From NCBI RefSeq assembly GCF_949987515.2, contig NC_082687.1:123237838-123301837 (forward strand): a stretch of DNA of 64,000 nucleotides, written 5' to 3'. The notes below the pieces were generated by a model. That model made no database searches. It had not been told where the DNA came from and was given only the letters and a program-made list of their open reading frames with translations. The translations under genes and the position numbers were made by a program. Position 1 is the first letter of the stretch; the number at the start of each line of letters is the position of its first letter. Shown here piece after piece: positions 22,785 through 34,523 of the stretch. This DNA comes from Delphinus delphis (Eukaryota > Chordata > Mammalia > Artiodactyla > Delphinidae).

Positions 22785-23118
22785 TAAAGACACAGACCTC
22801 TGGAGAACGGACTTGAGGATATGGGGAGGGGGAAGGGTGAGCTGTGACAGGGCGAGAGAGAGTCATGGACATATACGCACTAACAAACATAGTAAGGTAG
22901 ATAGCTAGTGGGAAGCAGCCGCATGGCACAGGGATATCGGCTAGGTGCTTTGTGACCGCCTGGAGGGGTGGGATAGGGAGGGTGGGAGGGAGGGAGATGC
23001 AAGAGGGAAGAGATATGGGAACATATGTATATGTATAACTGATTCATTTTGTTATAAAGCAGAAACTAACACACCATTGTAAAGCAATTATACCCCAATA
23101 AAGATGTTAAAAAAAAAA
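22785..23118 (+). mobile_element. 5'-truncated L1 (3'UTR only)
   Basis: A short L1 insertion made only of 3'UTR: 'agacacagacctctggagaa', 'tagctagtgggaagcagcc', 'agcagaaactaacacacc', 'gcaattataccccaataaag' and an A tail. Perfect 16-bp TSD 'aagaattttagctttg' at 22769-22784 and 23119-23134. Same 3'UTR type as the full-length L1 at 30.3 kb, hence the same or a close subfamily. Confidence 0.95.
22965..22994 (+). other. G-quadruplex-type motif in L1 3'UTR
   Basis: Seven runs of three or four G separated by 1-3 bases. The same motif (as C runs) is at 30406-30435 in the minus-strand L1. L1 3'UTR G-rich tracts are known to fold as G-quadruplexes in other mammals. Confidence 0.8.
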
Positions 23119-23134
23119 AAGAATTTTAGCTTTG

Positions 23135-24072
23135 ATTTTAAGCCCGAGCTCAAATGACTAAGGCTATGCTGATCAAATTAGATGGCAAAAATGACCTAAC
23201 CCACAAGTCTAAATTTTATTTTTTATATGGCTTATTCCCCATTTCTGTGTACCCTTTTCTTGGGATGTAAGCTACATTGTCTTGGTCAGGAATACCAACC
23301 CACTAGCAATGGAATTTATATGAGACTTAATATCCTTTCAGTAACTACGATTAGGAATCTCCACAAACACTTGTTCTGCCACAGGTCTCCAGTTCCCTAC
23401 ATGCTTTTGCTATAAACAACCAGAAAACGCCTTGTTTTTTTATATATCTCCCTACTAACTAGCTTATATTGATAACCTCTTGCCCATAGCCAATTTCAAT
23501 GGAATCCATTGCATTTTCCATAAAACATTTAGAAATGGAAACAGAGCCTGTTTACTTAAGGATCAGACTCCTAAGAAAAAAAAAAACCACTAAGAAACCA
23601 CTCATATTCTTCATACTCTCACTCTTCAAACAGATGTGGTTGGATGACATAGGGGGTTTTAATCCCTTACTTGAGTTTTGGTTAAACTGTCATGCCCAGT
23701 TTTCCTTACTTGGCTTGTTCACAGGGGAAGAGTTGAAACTGTGTTGGGTTTCAAAGCATCTTCTGGACCAATAAAGTATGTACTGCAGCACACCATGCTC
23801 TGGGTGAGACTCAGCACCCTAGAACACTGCCTGACTCTCTCCAATTCATTAGAAACAAGCTGCTTCTGATTGATCCAACTATAACAGGACCATTAAATTA
23901 AAGCAAAATATTAATGATCACTGACTTATTTACCATTAAGAACTTGACAGAAGAATGGGAAATATAAAATCATTGAATCCAAAGCTTTTGGTTGAGAGAA
24001 AAATGTCAAAATTCAGAAGTCTTTTAGCTTGACCTCTTTAACCAATGCAAAGTAATTCTTAATTCTTTATAC

Positions 24073-24074
<2 letters not shown>
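23135..24074. other. Unassigned stretch
   Basis: No gene or confident repeat; a short A run lies near 23576. Confidence 0.45.

Positions 24075-24136
<62 letters not shown>
24075..24136. repeat. (TG)n microsatellite
   Basis: About 31 TG units with one T-to-C-type interruption at 24110. The ORF across it is an artefact of the repeat. Confidence 0.98.
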
Positions 24137-24137
24137 A

Positions 24138-24375
24138 AGGTACGTTTTTATTTTTCTTGGGTAGTTACCTAGGAATGAACTTGCTGGGTTATATGGTAAT
24201 TATGTTTATCAATTTCAAGGAGCTTCTAAACTCTTTTCTAAATGTCTGCCACATTTTACTCCCACCAGCAATGAATGAGTGTTCTAATTTCTCCACATCC
24301 TCAACAATATTTGTTATTGTCTTTCTTTTTTATTATAGCCATCTGGTGAAGTATTGATAGTATCTCATTGTGGGT
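24138..24375 (-). mobile_element. Ancient L1M ORF2 fragment
   Basis: Plus-strand text shows the reverse complement of the ORF2 C-terminal region: 'cctaggaatgaacttgctgg', 'gttatatggtaattatg', 'cccaccagcaatgaatgag', 'aatttctccacatcctc' and 'tatctcattgtggg'. Heavily mutated. The microsatellite abuts its left end. Confidence 0.75.
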
Positions 24376-24507
24376 TGTTTTTGTTTTGTTTTGTTTTTTA
24401 TATTTTATTTATTTATTTTTGATGCAAATTCATTCACAGTAAAAACCTTAACAAGGATTGATTTTTTGTCTTTTTTTCAAAGGAAGAAATGCATAAATAC
24501 ATTTTGT

Positions 24508-24976
24508 TATTGGTTGAATCGTGTCCCCCAAAAATAGATGTTGGAAGTCCTAACTTCTTGTTCCTGCAAGGTAACCTCATTTGGAAGTAGTCTTGGCAAT
24601 ATAATCAAGTTATTATGAGGTCATTAGGGAGGTCTGTAACCCAATATGACTGGTAACTTAATAAGAAGAGGGAAGTTGGGACACAGACATTTGTAGGGAG
24701 CAGAATTCCATGTGAAGACACGGACAGCCATGTGACTTGGAGGCAAATTGGAATGATGCATGTACACGCCAAGGAATGCCAAGGATTGTCTGCAAACACC
24801 AGAAGCTAAAAGAGGTAAGGAGATATTCTTCCCTGCAGATTTCAAAGGGAGTGTGGCCCTGCTGACACCTTGATTTTGAACTTCTAGCCTCCAAAACTAT
24901 TACACAATAAACATGTGTTGTTTTAAGCCACCCAATTTTTGGTACTTTGTTACAACAGCTTTTGGAAACAAATATA
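24508..24976 (+). mobile_element. MLT1-type (ERVL-MaLR) solo LTR
   Basis: Near-complete LTR in plus orientation: starts 'ttggttgaatcgtgtccccc', then 'agtcctaacttcttg', 'aggtaacctcatttggaa', 'catgtgaagacacgg', 'ccaaggaatgccaaggattg', 'accagaagctaaaagagg', 'gctgacaccttgatttt', 'aacttctagcctccaaaac', 'caataaacatgtgttgt' (carrying AATAAA) and ends 'tttgttacaacagc'. No internal retroviral sequence adjoins it, so it is a solo LTR or fragment. Confidence 0.85.
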
Positions 24977-26567
24977 CTATTCTAAAAAAATTTCCAAAGC
25001 ACTAATGTTTATTTTCTCCAAATAAATTAATTTCAAAGAGAAATATAAAAAAGTGGTAATAGATTTGTGAAGTCCTAACATAAGATAGGTGCTGGAAGCC
25101 ACTGAGTGTTTTTAAACAGGAATTAACATGATAAGCTTGGCGTTTTAGATGTATGTTTGAAACTGTTTGGGACTTTAAAATAGATTAATTAAGTAGAACT
25201 AGATATATTGTGAAAGGAATAGAAGGAAGGAAAAAGGAAGGAACATATAATACAAATGATGAAAAGAATGAAGAAATGAAGGAAGTTTCCCAAATAAATA
25301 GTAATAAGATGTAAATCCATGATGATGATGAAATTGGAAATAAGAATGGCAAAAATTGGATTTGAGAATAATTTTAAAAGAAGAATTGATAAAATTTATG
25401 CACAAAATATACATATTTACATTAATTTAGGAAATAAAAAAGGGCACAGTTAACCATGGTATTCCAAATTTGAGTGAGAAAAAAATAGTTCACTTGATAA
25501 TGTATTGTAGACATTTGTAAGTTTATTTGGATGAGATACAAAGGAGAAAATAGTTATATTTTGATATATTGGACTTAAGATTAGTTGAGTGTGTCAGTTA
25601 GATACTGAATTCAGAAAGTAGTTGCATAGACCTGGAAAACAGAGGTATGAGTGGGACAGAAGTTGGGACAGGGCTGCCTTGTAGTGGGCAAATATTAACA
25701 GGCATCCTGGCTTCTCAGGGCTCATCCACTACTTTGATCTGTCATTCTTAAACTTTGATTCCCCCTCTCATGTTTTCAAGGTGGCTTTTAGAACCCCAGC
25801 CTTCATATCAAAATTCCAGACAGGAGGAAGGGTTAAAAGGAGGAAGCATAAGGGATAAGGGGCATGTCAATTCTGTCACTATTTAAAAGTTTTTTAAAAG
25901 AAACTACATCAAACCATACACCTACATATCACCTATTTTCAGAGAAGGAGGGGAAAGCTAGGTGTCAGTGGGACATAAGAGTAGAAGCAGATATTGGGTC
26001 AGTAACTAGGAATCTCTGCTGCTGAGACATCCTTGCTTGTTCAGTTTATTTAATTATTGAAATACGATCTAATTCTGATTCCTTACCAGTGGATTAGCTC
26101 CAGTGCTTTAAATATTTTCCTTTTCAGACATTTTAGAGAAAGCCTGTAGAATCAAGCTAGTAAGTCATGAAATACAGTAAGTTTTTGTCTAAACATTTGC
26201 TTGTTTATATGCTTGTGTGTATATTTCTGTTTCCTAAAGAGTGATATAAATCATTTTTGTCATCTGTTTTCAGTAGTCTGTATTTTTTATATCTTACATT
26301 AACATAGACAAAAGTTGACTTTATCCTAAAGCTGTGAATCCGTAAAGTTATTTTATCTTTGAATATGATATAATTCATTCTTTTTTTTGTATTCTACTTG
26401 TCAACACACAACAAAAGGAGCAAATAGTGACTTTTCAAAACATGCATCGTTTGGTTGTTTTGCTCAGCATATTATGAGAGCATAAAATCCTAAATTATGT
26501 CAATTACATTTAACTATAATTTCCCATTGTACAGAAAAAAACTATTTTCTTTTACACATATTCAAAT
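24977..26567. other. Unassigned AT-rich stretch
   Basis: No gene or confident repeat recognised; 25215-25240 has short ggaagg/aaaagg purine runs. Confidence 0.45.
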
Positions 26568-26860
26568 AAAATATAACAATACAGAAACAGCCTCACAGAT
26601 ATAGAGAACAAACTATTGGTTACCAGAAAGAAGGGGATGAGGGGAGGGACAAAATAGGGGAAGGGGATTAAGAGGTACAAACTACCAGTTAAAAAATAAA
26701 GAAGTCACAGGGATGTAAGGTAAAGCACAGGGAATATAGTTAATATTTTATAACTTTGTATGGTATACTATCTATAAAAATATTGAATCACTATTGTACA
26801 CCTGAAAGTAATATAATATTGTAAGTCAACTATATTTAGATAAAGAAAAAAGAAAACAAT
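26568..26860 (+). mobile_element. Older L1 (L1MA-like) 3' end
   Basis: 3'UTR landmarks: 'acagaaacagcctcacaga', 'aaactattggttaccagaa', 'ggggatgaggggaggga', 'gcacagggaatatagtt', 'attgtacacctgaaag' and 'attgtaagtcaactatat', then an A-rich tail. More diverged than the 22.8-kb L1 tail. Confidence 0.8.
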
Positions 26861-28581
26861 AGTTCTATAGTTTATTCAGCATTCACTCAAAAAATATTTT
26901 TTAAATTCTTTCTGAGTGCCAGACATTCTGCTCAACAGTAAAGATAGATTCAATGGTAAAAAACAAAAACAAAACCAAATTGAGAATCAATACTTTCCAA
27001 GATGTTTGTGCCAGGGCAAGTTATTTCATTTTTGGGTCCAAATATGTATGCATGTATATACATACATATCTATATCCATCTATCTATCTATATTTGTTCA
27101 TAATTTTCTTGGTGCAATGTAAACATAGTATAAAGATAGAGACAGCGTGGCATGGAGGTAAAGGTGCTGACTCATATTTGCACTGGTTAGTGCTTGTGTG
27201 GACCACACATTTAGCCTGTGATTTCATGCTGGGTGGTGGTGTGTGTCAGAATGAATTGACCCTCCTGCAGAAAGTGACTAAAACTAAAATAATAATAACA
27301 GTCAATTTAGAAAATACTTTCAGAAATATTTTCTAATGTAGAGGTCAGCAGTTTGCCCTTAAACTCACAATTCTTGATCTGTTTAAAATATGTCTTATCT
27401 GTTATTCATCATGTTACTTCACAGGAGCACTTTTAACTCTCATCTAATTTTACTAAATGTAGTGTAGATTCAACTGGCACGCTAACGAATGTTCAGAAAC
27501 ATAACTCCATTTGGAATTTTTTGAGTTGGCACAAAGAGTAAGACAATGAGACAAGTGCAGATTTATGGCCTTCTGCCTCAAACCCCCATATTCATTTGGA
27601 ATTTAATTTAAGAGGATAGTCTTAAAACATACATGTATAAAAATTTTCCTATATTAGAAGTATAAAGTCCGTAATAACACATTTAAAATTTAAGCAATTA
27701 GCTAATCTATATGGATTAACATAAAATTAAATTTGAAAGCATGCCTTATATAAATAAAAGTCTAAGTTAATGCCAAGAGTTTAACTTATTCTTTGTTCTT
27801 AAAAAACATTGGCAGCATATACGTGACTGAAATGTGAAAGTTTTGAAATATAGGGAAAATTATTTTATCAGTTTTCTACTTAATGCTATGTATTAAAAGA
27901 CACAGATTCAATGTGATTATATATAGCAACATATGTTGTAATTCAGAGGCCCAGAAATTCTATTTCTAATTTGTGCACATATTACAATTTGGTTACTTCC
28001 ATTATATTAAATTGTAGGATTAGTAGTGTCTTATAGAGGCAGAAACTTTTTATGAATTATGTGTAACAAGGTCAGCCACGTAAGAAAGTCCTAAAACACA
28101 AAAAGGCTGTGATGATATTGAATTATATCAATCATCTTCAAGTGAACAGATGAGATATTATCAGATAGTAAAAACCAAAAACCAAAAGCCAAGTGTTTCA
28201 TTGATGTTATAATTCAAATAATTCTATCATTGTGATCACTAAATCAAGAGTAAGCATTTGTCCTATTAATCAACTTATAGTTTTATTATAGACATGACCA
28301 ATATGAGATATGGATAAAGTAAAGAAAATATAAATAAGGTTAGAGGGCTTGGTGGGGAGATATTTTTGCTTTTAGAGAAGCTCAAGGATTTGTCTCATCG
28401 TCAACTGATTTTCATCTGCAAGATTTCAAGCTTTACACCCTGACCTGATCTGAACCAAAGCAAAATGAAAATTTGTGTTACTTGGGAAATTGCTCTTTCC
28501 AAGGAACATGTGATTAAAAAAAATAAAGCTACACATGTCCTCAGTTATAAGACAAAGACACACACAAAAAAGATTGCACAG
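26861..28581. other. Mostly unassigned AT-rich stretch
   Basis: Contains a short TATC-type run at about 27066-27092 and one probable MIR (listed). No gene recognised. Confidence 0.45.
27138..27300 (+). mobile_element. Probable MIR SINE, eroded
   Basis: The start 'gacagcgtggcatggaggtaa' followed by 'ggtgctgactc' corresponds to the MIR 5' end (acagt...gtggttaagagcacggactc). The middle and end are poorly preserved. Confidence 0.45.
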
Positions 28582-28596
28582 TTTAATTGATAGAAT

Positions 28597-28730
28597 TTCA
28601 TTTTAAAGAGAGGTGAATTTCTTTTTTTAAAAAAATTTCTTTTTTTAAATATTTATTTATTTTATTTTCTCTCTCTCTCTTTTTTTTTTTTTTTTTGGCT
28701 GCTTAGGGTCTTAGTTGCAGCACAGGGGGT
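28597..28730 (-). mobile_element. 5'-truncated CHR-type SINE tail fragment
   Basis: 'ttggctgcttagggtcttagttgc', preceded by tttattta/T-rich sequence, is the reverse complement of the 3' end of a long-form CHR SINE (compare 52700-52740: aagacccaacacggcc plus taaa-rich tail). Direct repeats 'tttaattgatagaat' at 28582-28596 and 28731-28745 are identical over 15 bp and look like its TSD. About 24 bases between the left repeat and the T-rich tail are not SINE sequence. Confidence 0.75.
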
Positions 28731-28829
28731 TTTAATTGATAGAATATTGACTGATTCCAGGTTCTTTCTTCCAGAAGACCAGAGCTTATAGCATCTCAAA
28801 GGGTGAGCATTACACATAAAAGCCAAGGT

Positions 28830-28965
28830 GAAGCCCAGCTCCGCTGTGTGACTTCTCTGATAGCTAAATTTGGAGGGATTTTAAAAAGGATTATGTGAAA
28901 TAATGTATATAAAACATGCAACAAGTGTTTGAAAAGTTAGCTATTATTAGTATCTTCATTATAAA
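28830..28965 (+). mobile_element. MIR SINE, 3' portion
   Basis: Blocks 'cccagctccgctgtgtgact', 'aggattatgtgaaataatg', 'tataaaacatgcaacaagtg' and 'agttagctattattagta' match the MIR core and 3' tail in order. Confidence 0.7.
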
Positions 28966-30284
28966 ACACAAGATTAATTGGTAGAAAATAATCTGCCATA
29001 AGTATTAATATACATTAATTACATCTGGGAGCTTCCTATCTAATGCTATATTAATAGTGGCCCTATTACAGTTTTGATCATTTCTAATACCCTTGATTTT
29101 GAATTAGTATTACTTAATTCAGTAGAAATTAAATGTAATAAAGAAAATGAGTAGATGTTTAAGTTCACCAAATTTTTAAAACTATTTTTATTAAACTCAG
29201 TTAAGATATTGGTGAAATATGATCAACATCTTCCCTCTGGTTGGCAAGAAAAATAATGGCTATGTTTTACATAAATGTTTTTGTAATTTACCTAAAATTG
29301 GCAATCCATTCATAGGCTGGATGACCATTAAGGAGTATGTGGGTGATAAAATAGTTTGACACATGATATTGTAACCACAGTGATTTTCTCTCAAATATCT
29401 GTGAAGGAGTAGCTACAATTAATATTGTCTTTAGTAAACACAAGATTAATTTATAGAAAATGATTTGATGTACCAGTTACAAAATATCCAATCCATGGTT
29501 ATATATAACAGTGCTCCTCATGTGCTTTAAGTCTGCGAACAATTTAATAGAGCAAAAGATCACAGGAATCATATATCTTGCTAGCAATAGGAAAAAAGAT
29601 TATGTGTTGATTAATTGGTATAATCCACAGAATAAAGCCTACATTTAATTATAAATAAAAGAATTCATTCCAATCTCCAATTGTTTCTATCCTAAATTAA
29701 ACCCGAATGATCAAGACATTAGTCTGCAAATCATAGATATTATTTTACAAGCTGTGGAAGAAACAATCTTATTTTTTTGGTCATTCTACCTCAATTCAGG
29801 GTCAATATTTTCTGCACTATATATTGTATCTTATATAAATAATTTCCTACTCAATAACAAAAATTATAAAAAATATCCAAATAGTCAAGTTATATAATTT
29901 ATATGAAGATTTTAAATTTATATGATTTTATATATAAAATATATATTGAAGATTTTTAAAATTTATATGAAAATTTTAACTGTTAAGTGTTTGTTTTTTG
30001 TATTCTAAGTATATAAAATGTAGCAGGGAAATTATAATTATCAAGGAATTAAAAGCAAAAACTTTGGAGAGAGAACATAAGTTACAGAATGGTAAATAAC
30101 AGGGAAACATCACAGTAAGAAGGGACACAAGGGGACATATTCTAGAAGGATTCAAAATAGAGTTTCCAAATAAAACAAAAGTGCCCAGTTAAATTTGAAT
30201 TTCAGATAATTAAAAAAAATTTTATTATAAGAATGTCCCATGCAATGTTTGTGACATACTTATATTAAAAGGTTTTTTTTGTTT
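28966..30284. other. Unassigned, very AT-rich stretch
   Basis: 29890-29980 is a degenerate tandem of 'atttatatgaagatttt'-like words. No gene or clear repeat family. Confidence 0.5.
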
Positions 30285-30659
30285 CTGTTTTAACATCTTT
30301 ATTAGAGTATAATTGCTTTACAATGGTGTGTCAGTTTCTGCTTTATAACAAAGTGAATCAGTTATACATATACATATGTCCCCATATCTCTTCCCTCTTG
30401 CGTCTCCCTCCCTCCCACCCTCCCTATCCCACCCCTCTAGGTGGTCACAAAGCACCGAGCTGATCTCCCTGTGCTATGCGGCTGCTTCCCACTAGTTATC
30501 TATTTTACGTTTAGTAGTGTATATATGTCCATGCCACTCTCTCACTTTGTCCCAGCTTACCCTTCCCCAGCCCTATATCCCCAAGTCCATTCTCTGGTAG
30601 GTCTGCATCTTTATTCCTGTCTTGACCCTAGGTTCTTCTGACCACGTTTTTTTTTTTTT

Positions 30660-33600
30660 TTAGATTCCATAAATACGTGTTAGCATACAGTTTTTTTTTT
30701 CTCTTTCAGACTTACTTCACTCTGTATGACAGTCTCTAGGTCCATCCACCTCACTACAAATAACTCAGTTTCATTCCTTTTTATGGCTGAGTAATATTCC
30801 ATTGTATATATGTGCCACATCTTCTTTATCCATTCATCTGTTGATGGACACTTAGGTTGCTTCCATGTCCTGGCTATTGTAAATAGAGCTGCAATGAACA
30901 TTTTGGTACATGGCTCTTTTTGAATTATGGTTTTTGCAGGGTATATGCCCAGTAGTGGGATTGCTGGGTCATATGGTATTTCTACTTTTAATATGTAAGG
31001 AACCTCCAAACTGTTCTCCATAATGGCTGTATCAATTTACAGTCCCACCAACAGTGCAAGAGGGTTCCCTTTTATCCACACCCTCTCCAGCATTTATTAT
31101 TTGTAGATTTTTTGATGATGGCCATTTTGACTGGTGTGACATGATATCTCACTGTAGTTTTGATTTGCATTTCTCTAATGCTTAATGATGTTGAGCATTC
31201 TTTCATGTGTTTGTTGGCAATCTGTGTATCTTCTGTGGAGAAAAGTCTATTTAGGTCTTCTGCCCATCTTTGGATTGGGTTGTTTTTTTGATACTGAGCT
31301 GCATGAGTTGTTTGTAAATTTTGGAGATAAATCCTTTGTCAGTTGCTTCATTTGCAAATATTTTCTCCCATTATAAGGGTTGCCTTTTGGTATTGTTTAT
31401 GGTTTCCTTTGTTGTGCAAAAGCTTTTAAGTTTCATTAGGTCCCACTTGTTTATTTTTGTTTTTATTTTCATTTCTCTAGGATGTGGGTCAAAGAGGATC
31501 TTGCTGTGATTTATGTCACAGAGTGTTCTGCCCATGTTTTCCTCTAAGAGTTTGATGGTGTCTGGCATTATATTTAGGTCTTTAATCCATTTTGAGTTTA
31601 TTTTTGTGTATGCTGATAGGGAGTATTCTAATTTCATACTTTTACATGTACCTCTCCAGTTTTCCCAGTACCACTTATTGAAGAGGCTGTCTTTTCTCCA
31701 CTGTATATTCTTGCCTCCTTTAACAAAGATAAGGTGATCATATGTTTGTGGGTTTATCTCTGGGCTTTCTATCCTGTTCCATTGATCTATAATTCTGTTT
31801 TTGTGCCAGTACCATACTGTCTTGATTACTGTAGCTTTGTAGTATAGTCTGAAGTCCAGGAGCCTGATTCCTCCAGCTCCGTTTTTCTTTCTCAATATTG
31901 CTTTGGCTGTTCAGTCTCTTTTCTGTTTCCGTACTAATTGTGAAATTTTTTGTTCTACTTCTGTGAAAAACGCCAGTGATAGTTTGATAGGTATTGCGTT
32001 GAATCTGTAGATTGCTTTGGGTAGTATAGTCATTTTCACAATGTTGATTCTTCCAATCCAAGAACATGGTATATCTCTCCATCTATTTGTATCATCTTTA
32101 ATTTGTTTCATCAGTGGCTTATAATTTTCTGCATACAGGTCTTTTGTCTCCTTAGGTAGGTTTATTCCTAGATATTTTATTCTTTGTGTTGCAATGGTAA
32201 ATGGGAGTGTTTTCTTAAATTCACTTTCCGATTTTTTATCATTAGTGTATAGGAATGCAAGAGATTTCTGTACATTAATTTTGTATCCTGCTATTTTACC
32301 AAATTCATTGATTAGTCCTCGTAGTTTTCTGGTAGCATCTTTAGGATTCTCTACGTATAGGATCATGTCACCTGCAAACAGTGACAGCTTTACTTCTTCT
32401 TTTACAATTTGGATCCCTTGTATTTCTTTTTCTTCCCTGATTGCTGTGGCTAAAAATTCCAAAACTTTGTTGAATAATAGTGGTGAGAGTCGGAAACCTT
32501 GTCTTGTTCCTGATCTTAGTGGAAATGGTTTCAGTTTTTCACCACTGAGGACAATGTTGGTTGTGGGTTTGTCATATATGGCCTTTATTATGTTGAGGAA
32601 AGTTCCCTCTATGCCTACTTTCTGGAGGGTTTTTATCATAAATGGGTGTTGAATTTTATCAAATGCTTTCTCTGCATCTATTGAGATGATCATATGGTTT
32701 TTCTCCATCAATTTGTTAATATGGTGTATCACGTTGATTGATTTGCATATATTGAAGAATCCTTGCATTCCTGGGATAAACCCCACTGCTCATAATGAAT
32801 AATCCTTTTAATGTGCTGTTGGATTCTGTTTGCTAGTATTTTTTGAGGATTGTTGCATCTATATTCATCACTGATACTGGCCTGTAGTTTTCTTTCTTTG
32901 TGACATCTTTGTCTGATTTTGGTATCAGAGTGATGGTGGCCTCATAGAATGAGTTTGGGAGCTCTCCTCCCTCTGCTATATTTTGGAAGAGCTTGAGAGC
33001 ATAGGTGTCAGCTCTTCTCTAAATGTTTGATAGGATTCGCCTGTGAAACCATCTGGTCCTGGGCCTTTGTTTGTTGGAAGATTTTTAATCACAGTTTCGA
33101 TTTCAGGGCTTGTGATTGGTCTTTTCATATTTTCTATTTCTTCCTGGTTCAGTCTCAGAGGGTTATGAGTTTCTAAGAATTTGTCCATTTCTTCCAGGTT
33201 GTCCGTTTTATTGGCATATAATTGCTTTAGTAATCTCTCATGATCCTTTGTATTTCTGCAGTGCCAGTTGTTACTTCTCTTTTTCCATTTCTAATTCTAT
33301 TGATTTGAGCCTTCTCCCTTTTTTTCTTGATGAGTCTGACTAATGGTTTATCAATTTTGTTTATCTTCTCAAAGAACTAGCTTTTAGTTTTATTGATCTT
33401 TGCTATCATTTCCTTCATTTCTTTTTCATTTATTTCTGATCTGATCTTTATGATTTCTTTCTTTCTGCTAACTTTGGGGGTTTTTTGTTCTTCTTTCTCT
33501 AATTGCTTTAGGTGTAAGGCTAGATTGTGTATTTGAGATGTTTCTTGTTTCTTAAGGTAGGCTTCTGTAGCTATAAACTTCCCTCTTAGAACTGCTTTTG

Positions 33601-34465
33601 CTGCATCCCATAGGTTTTGGACCGTTGTGTTTTCATTGTCATTTGTTTCTAAGTATTTTTTGATTTCCTGTTTGATTTCTTCAGTCACCTCTTGGTTATT
33701 AAGTAGTGTGTTGTTTGGCCTCCATGTGTTTGTATTTCTTACAGATTTTTTCCTGTAATTGATCTCTAGTCTCATAGTGTTATTGTTGGAAAAGATATTG
33801 GATATGACTTCAATTTTCTTAAACTTACCAAGGATTGATTTGTGACCCAAGATATGATCTATCCTAGAGAATGTTCCAGGAGCACTTGAGAAGCATGTGT
33901 ATTCTGTTGTTTTTGGATGGACTGTCCTAAAAATATCAATTAAGTCCACCGTGTTTAATGTATCATTTAGAGCTTGTGTTTCCTTATTTATTTTCAATTT
34001 GGATGATCTGTCCATTGGTGAAAGTGGGGTGTTAAAGTCCCCTACTATGATTGTGTTACTGTCGATTTCCCCTTTTTTCGCTGTTAGTATCTGCCTTATG
34101 TATTGAGGTGCTCCTGTGTTGGGTGCACAAATATTTACAATTGTTATATCTTCTTGGATTGATCCCTTGATCATTATGTAGTGTCCTTCTTTGTCTCTTG
34201 TAATAGTCTTTGTTTTAAAACCTATTTTGTCTGATAGGAGAATTGCTACTCCTGCTTTCTTTTGATTCCCATTTTCATGGAATATCTTTTTCCATCCCCT
34301 CATGTTCTGTCTGTATGTGTCCCTAGGTCTGAAGTGGGTCTCTTGTAGACAGCATATGTATGGGTCTTGTTTTTGTATCCATTCAGCCAGTCTATGTCTT
34401 TTGGTTGGAGCATTTAATCCATTTACATTTAAGGTAGTTATCGATATGTATGTTCCTATTACCAT
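30660..34465 (-). pseudogene. L1 ORF2 (endonuclease-reverse transcriptase), inactivated
   Basis: Starts at ATG 34465 ([18 protein letters not shown]). The endonuclease domain is intact over 362 codons down to 33377 and shows the expected catalytic landmarks: LNVNG near residue 14, LQETH near 43, VGDFN near 142 and [11 protein letters not shown] near 225. The first break is a Trp codon changed to TAG at 33377-33379 (after KINKTKS). A one-base loss follows near 33220. RT pieces continue at 33188-32976 ([10 protein letters not shown]), 32786-31911 and onward. In the RT active site the expected FADD reads FAGD, because the first Asp codon is GGT (plus-strand 'acc', 32370-32372). C-terminal parts lie at 31895-31371 and 31021-30680, with further shifts between them. 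The ancestral stop is at about 30660. RT activity would be lost even without the stops. Confidence 0.93.
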
Positions 34466-34523
34466 TTTCTTAATTGTTTTGGGTTTATTATTGTAGGTTT
34501 TTTCCTTCTCTTGTGTTTCCTGC

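Noticed and set aside
24076..24357. Cys/Val repeat membrane protein
   Set aside because: The N-terminal part is the translated (TG)n microsatellite, and the rest is an antisense L1M fragment.
33377..34465. 362-codon minus ORF as a nuclease gene
   Set aside because: It is the L1 ORF2 endonuclease domain within a full-length L1.
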